Source: Acidobacteriota bacterium
GTDB lineage: Bacteria; Acidobacteriota; Terriglobia; Terriglobales; Acidobacteriaceae
Direction: 5' to 3'
Length of the DNA: 9,265 bases
NCBI GenBank assembly: GCA_021810815.1
Contig: JAJZHR010000061.1
Span: forward strand, 1 to 9,265
Below the pieces are notes generated by a model, which worked only from the letters and a program-made list of their open reading frames with translations, searched no databases and was not told where the DNA came from. Within the stretch, counting starts at the first letter, position 1. Each line of letters starts with the position of its first letter. Position numbers and translations under genes: made by a program. Positions 6,617 to 9,265 of the stretch are shown in pieces.

Positions 6617-6675
6617 GCCAGACTTCGAGGGGAATGTTTCCCCGCAAGCAACCGCCCGGAAAGGCAGGCACCGCC

Positions 6676-8082
6676 ATGAGCACCACACTTGCAACCGAGA
6701 ATTCCTTTCGCACTGTCAGCGACGCTGTTTACGCAGAGTTTGGACCGAGGATCAACGGGCCGCTGCCCGGGCCGGTCGCGGTGAAGATCGTGGAGGGCGA
6801 CGACCACTACATTTCGCCCAGCTATACGAGGTCGTATCCGCTGGTGGCGAAGCGGGGCCGGGGAACGCGGGTGGAGGACGTGGACGGGAATGAGTTCCTG
6901 GACTTTGCGACAGGGATCGCCGTGACCTCGACGGGGCATTGCCATCCGGAGGTGGTGAAGGCGATCCAGGAGCAGGCGGCGGAGCTGATCCACATGTCTG
7001 GCACGGACTTCTATTACGAGGGGATGGTGCGGCTGGCGGAGCGGCTATCGGCGGTGGCGCCGATGCGGGGGCCGCACAAGTTCTACTACGGCAACTCCGG
7101 CGCGGAGGCGGTGGAGTGCGCGATGAAGCTGGCGCGCTATCACACGGGCAGGCAGAACTTCATTGCGTTCTACGGGGCGTTCCACGGGAGGACGATGGGG
7201 GCGCTGTCGCTGACGGGGTCGAAGCCGCAGCAGAAGCGGAGGTTCGCTCCGTTTGTGCCGGGGGTGACGCATGTGCGCTACCCGTATGCGTATCGCGGAT
7301 GCAGCGGAGGTCCGCAGGAGCAGGAGGCGTTTGCCCTGGGCTGCGCGCGGTTTATCGAGGAGAAGCTGTTCAAGACGACGCTGCCGCCGGAGGAGGTGGC
7401 AGCGATCATCGTGGAGCCGATCCAGGGCGAGGGAGGGTACGTGGTGGCTCCGAGCAGCTTCATGCAGGAGCTGCGGCGGATCTGCGACCGGCACGGGATT
7501 CTGCTGATTGTGGATGAGGTGCAGTCGGGCGCGGGACGGACGGGCAAGTGGTGGGCGGTGCAGCACTCGGACGTGGAGCCGGACATGGTGTGCATTGCGA
7601 AAGGCATCGCCAGCGGAATGCCGCTGAGCGTGTGCATGACGCGGGAGGAGATCATGGACTGGAAGCCGGGGTCGCATGCTTCGACCTTTGGCGGGAATCC
7701 GGTGGCGATTGCGGCGGCGCTGGCCACGATGGACGTGATCGAGCGCGAGGGGCTGGCCAATGCCGCGTCGCTTGGAGCGAAGATGCAGGAGCGGGCGCAG
7801 ACGTGGCTGGCGAAGCACGCCATGGTGGGGGACGTGCGCGGACGCGGCATGATGATCGGCATCGAGATCGTGAAGGACAAGGCAAGCCGCGAGCCTGTGG
7901 GGGCGGTGCGCGACCGGATTGTGGAGCTGGCGTTCGAGCGCGGGCTGCTGGTGCTGGGCTGCGGAGAGACGACGATCCGGCTGGCGCCGCCGCTGACGCT
8001 GAAGCCGGAAGAGGCAGCCATTGCGCTGGATATTCTGGAGGAGTGCATTGCGGTGGCGGATCGGGAAGTGCGCGGCAAGTAG
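6676..8082 (+). CDS. Class-III PLP-dependent aminotransferase (GABA/acetylornithine aminotransferase family)
   Basis: Cytoplasmic fold-type I PLP enzyme of 468 residues that moves an amino group, typically from the omega-carbon of substrates such as GABA or ornithine, to a 2-oxo acid. Visible motifs: YYGNSGAEAVE (phosphate grip, about 137-147), FHGRT (169-173), the VEPIQGEGG loop (247-255), DEVQSG with D280 facing the PLP pyridine nitrogen, the Schiff-base lysine K309 (DMVCIAKG) and HASTFGGNP (334-342). The N-terminus (PGPVAVKIVE, then TGHCHPEVV and HMSGTDFYYE) resembles the archaeal branch, some of whose Pyrococcus members were characterised as amino-acid racemases. Substrate and even reaction class are therefore open. 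ATG 6676 is preferred: GGAAAGG lies 11 bases upstream. In-frame ATG 6634 has AGGGGA abutting it, too close for a normal site. No pathway partner is adjacent. It converges on the phosphatidyltransferase gene. Confidence 0.9.
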   Translation: MSTTLATENSFRTVSDAVYAEFGPRINGPLPGPVAVKIVEGDDHYISPSYTRSYPLVAKRGRGTRVEDVDGNEFLDFATGIAVTSTGHCHPEVVKAIQEQAAELIHMSGTDFYYEGMVRLAERLSAVAPMRGPHKFYYGNSGAEAVECAMKLARYHTGRQNFIAFYGAFHGRTMGALSLTGSKPQQKRRFAPFVPGVTHVRYPYAYRGCSGGPQEQEAFALGCARFIEEKLFKTTLPPEEVAAIIVEPIQGEGGYVVAPSSFMQELRRICDRHGILLIVDEVQSGAGRTGKWWAVQHSDVEPDMVCIAKGIASGMPLSVCMTREEIMDWKPGSHASTFGGNPVAIAAALATMDVIEREGLANAASLGAKMQERAQTWLAKHAMVGDVRGRGMMIGIEIVKDKASREPVGAVRDRIVELAFERGLLVLGCGETTIRLAPPLTLKPEEAAIALDILEECIAVADREVRGK

Positions 8083-8156
8083 AGCAAAGACGAATTGCGG
8101 GTGCAGAGGGAATGTTCCGCGAGCAGGCTGTTGAGGATTTTTGGACGCACGAGCGT

Positions 8157-8207
8157 TCGAAGGGATTCTTCGACCTGAGTGCGCCTCGCTGGATGCGAGC
8201 GGGGCGC
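8157..8207. terminator. Hairpins in the convergent gap after the aminotransferase
   Basis: TCGAAG (8157-8162) and CTTCGA (8168-8173) form a 6-bp stem with a 5-base loop. Next, CTCGC/GCGAG (8185-8189 and 8195-8199), extended by GCGC/GCGC (8181-8184 and 8204-8207) across a bulge, forms a strong GC-rich hairpin. They sit between convergent stops at 8082 and 8229 and could slow RNA polymerase in both directions. No T-tract follows, so any termination would be atypical or Rho-assisted. GGATGCGAGCGG (8191-8202) also occurs at 1319-1330 next to the transporter stop. Confidence 0.35.
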
Positions 8208-8228
8208 GCGGATTCAAATCTTCGAGGG

Positions 8229-8801
8229 TTAGATGTGGTCGCCTTCGCTGCCGAGATCGCCGACCCGCTTGCCGACGAGCCACACGTAATGGAACCCGGA
8301 GGCCGTGGTCAATCCCACGGTTGCCCACAGCGCCGCCTGCCGCACCTCCATCAGCGCGCAGGGGCCGTAGAAGCGCGACAGCAGCGTGGTGGTGAGCGCG
8401 AGAATCTGCGCGAGGGTGTTGGCCTTGCCCAGCAGGCTCGGCTTAAAGTTGCGAAGGCCCACGGTGACGAACAGCAGCGTACACACCATCAAGATGATAA
8501 TGTCGCGCCCCAGAACCAGGACGGTGATGTACCTGCGGATGAGGCCAGCATGCGCCAGCACGACGAACAGGGTGCTCAGCAAGAGCTTGTCTGCGATGGG
8601 ATCAAGGTATTGCCCCAGCTTGGTGCCTTGCTTCCACCGGCGCGCGATCAGGCCATCCAGGCCGTCGCTGATGCCGGCGAGCACAAAGAGGAAAAAGGCG
8701 GTCTTGAAATGGGCGTCGAGCACCGCGATCACCAGGAACGGGATCATGCACAGACGGAGGAGCGTCAACTGATTGGGCGTCGCGCGAAGTTGGCTGAGCA
8801 C
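8229..8801 (-). CDS. CDP-alcohol phosphatidyltransferase (PgsA-like or cardiolipin-synthase-like)
   Basis: Integral membrane enzyme that moves a phosphatidyl group from CDP-diacylglycerol to an alcohol. The acceptor would be glycerol-3-phosphate (PgsA, giving phosphatidylglycerol phosphate) or phosphatidylglycerol (cardiolipin synthase type). The 190-residue protein carries the full CDP-alcohol signature with its metal-binding aspartates: D46-x2-D49-G50-x2-A53-R54-x8-G63-x3-D67-x3-D71. Several hydrophobic helices follow. Length and the QYLDPIADKLLL segment fit PgsA. However, LGRDIII (97-103) and LLGKANTLAQ (123-132) differ from the ARE and GKVKTTAQ I recall in E. coli PgsA, and lean toward CDP-alcohol-type cardiolipin synthases. 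The start is GTG at 8801, the only possible one since an in-frame TAG lies shortly upstream; AGGAAAG is 8 bases before it. The stop is TAA. It is divergent from the tRNA gene. Confidence 0.88.
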   Translation of the reverse strand: MLSQLRATPNQLTLLRLCMIPFLVIAVLDAHFKTAFFLFVLAGISDGLDGLIARRWKQGTKLGQYLDPIADKLLLSTLFVVLAHAGLIRRYITVLVLGRDIIILMVCTLLFVTVGLRNFKPSLLGKANTLAQILALTTTLLSRFYGPCALMEVRQAALWATVGLTTASGFHYVWLVGKRVGDLGSEGDHI

Positions 8802-8809
8802 GTTCGAGG

Positions 8810-8816
8810 CTTTCCT
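8810..8816 (-). promoter_or_regulatory. Shine-Dalgarno supporting the GTG start of the phosphatidyltransferase
   Basis: AGGAAAG on the minus strand lies 8 bases upstream of GTG 8801. No other start codon lies between the upstream in-frame TAG and this GTG, so the site and the frame agree on the start. Confidence 0.7.
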
Positions 8817-8896
8817 GTCGGCATCGCCACATGTCCGCTAGCCGCCACACTATCGTAGCGCAAATACGTCGGCCTGCCTTCCTGCGTTCCCCTGGG

Positions 8897-8925
8897 TTGC
8901 CCTTCCGCACCGCTCGATTTACACT
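8897..8925 (+). promoter_or_regulatory. Promoter of the tRNA-Val gene
   Basis: TTGCCC (8897-8902) and TACACT (8920-8925) are separated by exactly 17 bases, each matching four of six sigma70 positions. Transcription would begin near 8932, about 29 bases before the mature tRNA. The short leader contains a GCGGG/CCCGC hairpin (8939-8943 and 8951-8955), which would be removed with the 5' leader by RNase P. Confidence 0.6.
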
Positions 8926-8960
8926 GGAGCAGTTCGTGGCGGGTTTCCTCCCCGCTTTGC

Positions 8961-9037
8961 AGGCGCGTAGCTCAGTTGGTTAGAGCGCTACCTTGACACG
9001 GTAGAGGTCAGGAGTTCGAGTCTCCTCGTGCCTACCA
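8961..9037 (+). tRNA. tRNA-Val, anticodon GAC
   Basis: A complete 77-base cloverleaf. The acceptor stem AGGCGCG/CGTGCCT has 7 pairs, one of them G-U. The D-arm stem is GCTC/GAGC and the anticodon stem CTACC/GGTAG. The loop TTGACAC gives anticodon GAC, which reads GUC and GUU valine codons. The variable loop is AGGTC, the T-arm stem AGGAG/CTCCT has loop TTCGAGT, and the discriminator is A. The 3' CCA is encoded (9035-9037). No intron or mismatch is visible. The gene has its own promoter and a terminator at 9103-9129, so it looks monocistronic. Confidence 0.97.
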
Positions 9038-9062
9038 AAATTTCTTATAAAGCAAGTGACTT

Positions 9063-9093
9063 GGAACATCGGGCCAGGGAAGGCTCATGTTCC
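9063..9093 (+). other. Long hairpin between the tRNA and its terminator
   Basis: GGAACAT (9063-9069) and GGGCC (9071-9075), separated by one bulged C, pair with GGCTC (9082-9086) and ATGTTCC (9087-9093). That is 12 pairs including one G-U, closing a 6-base AGGGAA loop. It lies 25 bases after the tRNA CCA end and 9 bases before the terminator, so the primary transcript should contain it. It could direct 3' processing or be a small RNA released from the tRNA trailer. Confidence 0.55.
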
Positions 9094-9102
9094 GAGGGTG
9101 CT

Positions 9103-9136
9103 GAAGGGTGCGGAGTTTCCGCACCCTTCTCGTTTT
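9103..9136 (+). terminator. Intrinsic terminator of the tRNA-Val transcript
   Basis: GAAGGGTGCGG (9103-9113) pairs perfectly over 11 bases with CCGCACCCTTC (9119-9129) across an AGTTT loop, and is followed by the T-rich TCGTTTT. This is the only textbook Rho-independent terminator in the window. Confidence 0.85.
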
Positions 9137-9150
9137 CCGGGGCCGGTCAG

Positions 9151-9210
9151 GAGAATTCCAATAGCTACTTGAGAGTTCCAATGGCTGATTGAGCGTTCCA
9201 ATGGCCTCCT
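9151..9210. repeat. Three 20-bp tandem repeats near the right edge
   Basis: Units at 9151-9170, 9171-9190 and 9191-9210 share the core GAGNRTTCCAATRGC with an exact 20-bp period; neighbouring units agree at 15-16 of 20 positions. The segment lies beyond the tRNA terminator and contains no gene. Arrays of short repeats near an end are typical of IS21-type insertion sequences, where they bind transposase. A 7-bp inverted repeat, CGGTCAG (9144-9150) and CTGACCG (9257-9263), brackets the stretch. The element identity is a guess, since the window stops at 9265. Confidence 0.7.
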
Positions 9211-9265
9211 GGAGCCATCGATCCCGAGGCTATTTCGCAGGGTCATAGTTCAAGTTCTGACCGAG

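Larger units (their letters stand above)
5918..6675. other. 758-base divergent intergenic region
   Basis: No convincing gene lies here. Open frames crossing it in all directions lack family features and overlap the flanking genes out of frame. From the left it holds the protease leader and possible promoter, an imperfect hairpin of the dispersed GTGCCCCA type (6141-6173), a TATACT box (6246-6251), and a GC-rich stretch with two 9-bp inverted repeats (6389-6425 and 6442-6508). Four phased ACAGGCT repeats (6515-6569) and an 11-bp tandem duplication (6595-6616) follow before the aminotransferase start. I do not recognise any known riboswitch, T-box or sRNA class in it. Confidence 0.7.

Noticed and set aside
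6250..6675. Known riboswitch or T-box in the aminotransferase leader
   Set aside because: I cannot find a glycine, lysine or other conserved core, nor a T-box sequence, and no terminator-like stem with a T-run precedes the gene.
7045..8328. 427-codon open frame on the minus strand antisense to the aminotransferase
   Set aside because: It lies opposite a clearly real PLP enzyme and runs on into the convergent gap and the next gene. Its translation is Arg/His/Pro/Leu-rich with no domain. Such antisense frames are expected opposite GC-rich genes.
7548..8858. 436-codon plus-strand open frame spanning the aminotransferase end and the whole phosphatidyltransferase
   Set aside because: It crosses two real genes in wrong frames or on the wrong strand and has low-complexity Gly/Arg-rich composition and no recognisable motif.
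9020..9060. Integration (att) site at the tRNA 3' end
   Set aside because: No second copy of the tRNA 3' sequence and no integrase is visible in the window; the tRNA is followed directly by its own trailer and terminator.
9151..9210. CRISPR array
   Set aside because: The 20-bp units abut directly with no spacers and are imperfect, and no cas gene is visible.

Overview
The window looks like ordinary chromosome from a GC-rich Gram-negative bacterium. The best guess is an acidobacterium of the Terriglobia/Acidobacteriaceae type. That is an inference from three things: a very long S53 (sedolisin) protease with Ig-like repeats, its unusual C-terminal membrane hairpin with a Cys/Gly-rich stretch, and intergenic hairpins carrying a GTGCCCCA/TGGGGCAC signature. 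No 16S gene or other decisive marker is present.

Layout from left to right. At 2-1243 (+) is the C-terminal ~413 residues of cysteinyl-tRNA synthetase, cut by the window edge. It converges, across an 87-base hairpin-bearing gap, on an EamA/DMT transporter (1331-2329, -) whose start region carries a 17-bp tandem duplication. Upstream of that, on the same strand, is a 1131-residue secreted S53 peptidase (2522-5917, -) with prodomain, catalytic domain, Ig-like repeats and an internal two-helix membrane hairpin. A 758-base divergent intergenic region follows. It holds repeats and inverted repeats that probably form the long leader of a class-III PLP aminotransferase (6676-8082, +). That gene converges on a CDP-alcohol phosphatidyltransferase (8229-8801, -, GTG start). 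Divergent from the latter is a tRNA-Val(GAC) gene (8961-9037, +) with a good sigma70-like promoter, a structured trailer and a strong intrinsic terminator. The window ends in three 20-bp tandem repeats that could be the edge of a mobile element.

The genes do not form an obvious pathway or operon. They are housekeeping functions (tRNA charging, a tRNA, phospholipid synthesis), amino-acid metabolism, export and extracellular protein degradation. I see no defence system, CRISPR array, phage gene or biosynthetic cluster, and no convincing undescribed multi-gene system. The items most worth a second look are small: the duplicated transporter start with its stop-start overlapping mini-ORF, the protease's internal lipobox-like hairpin, the structured aminotransferase leader, the hairpin between the tRNA and its terminator, the dispersed intergenic hairpin family, and the 20-bp repeats at the right edge.
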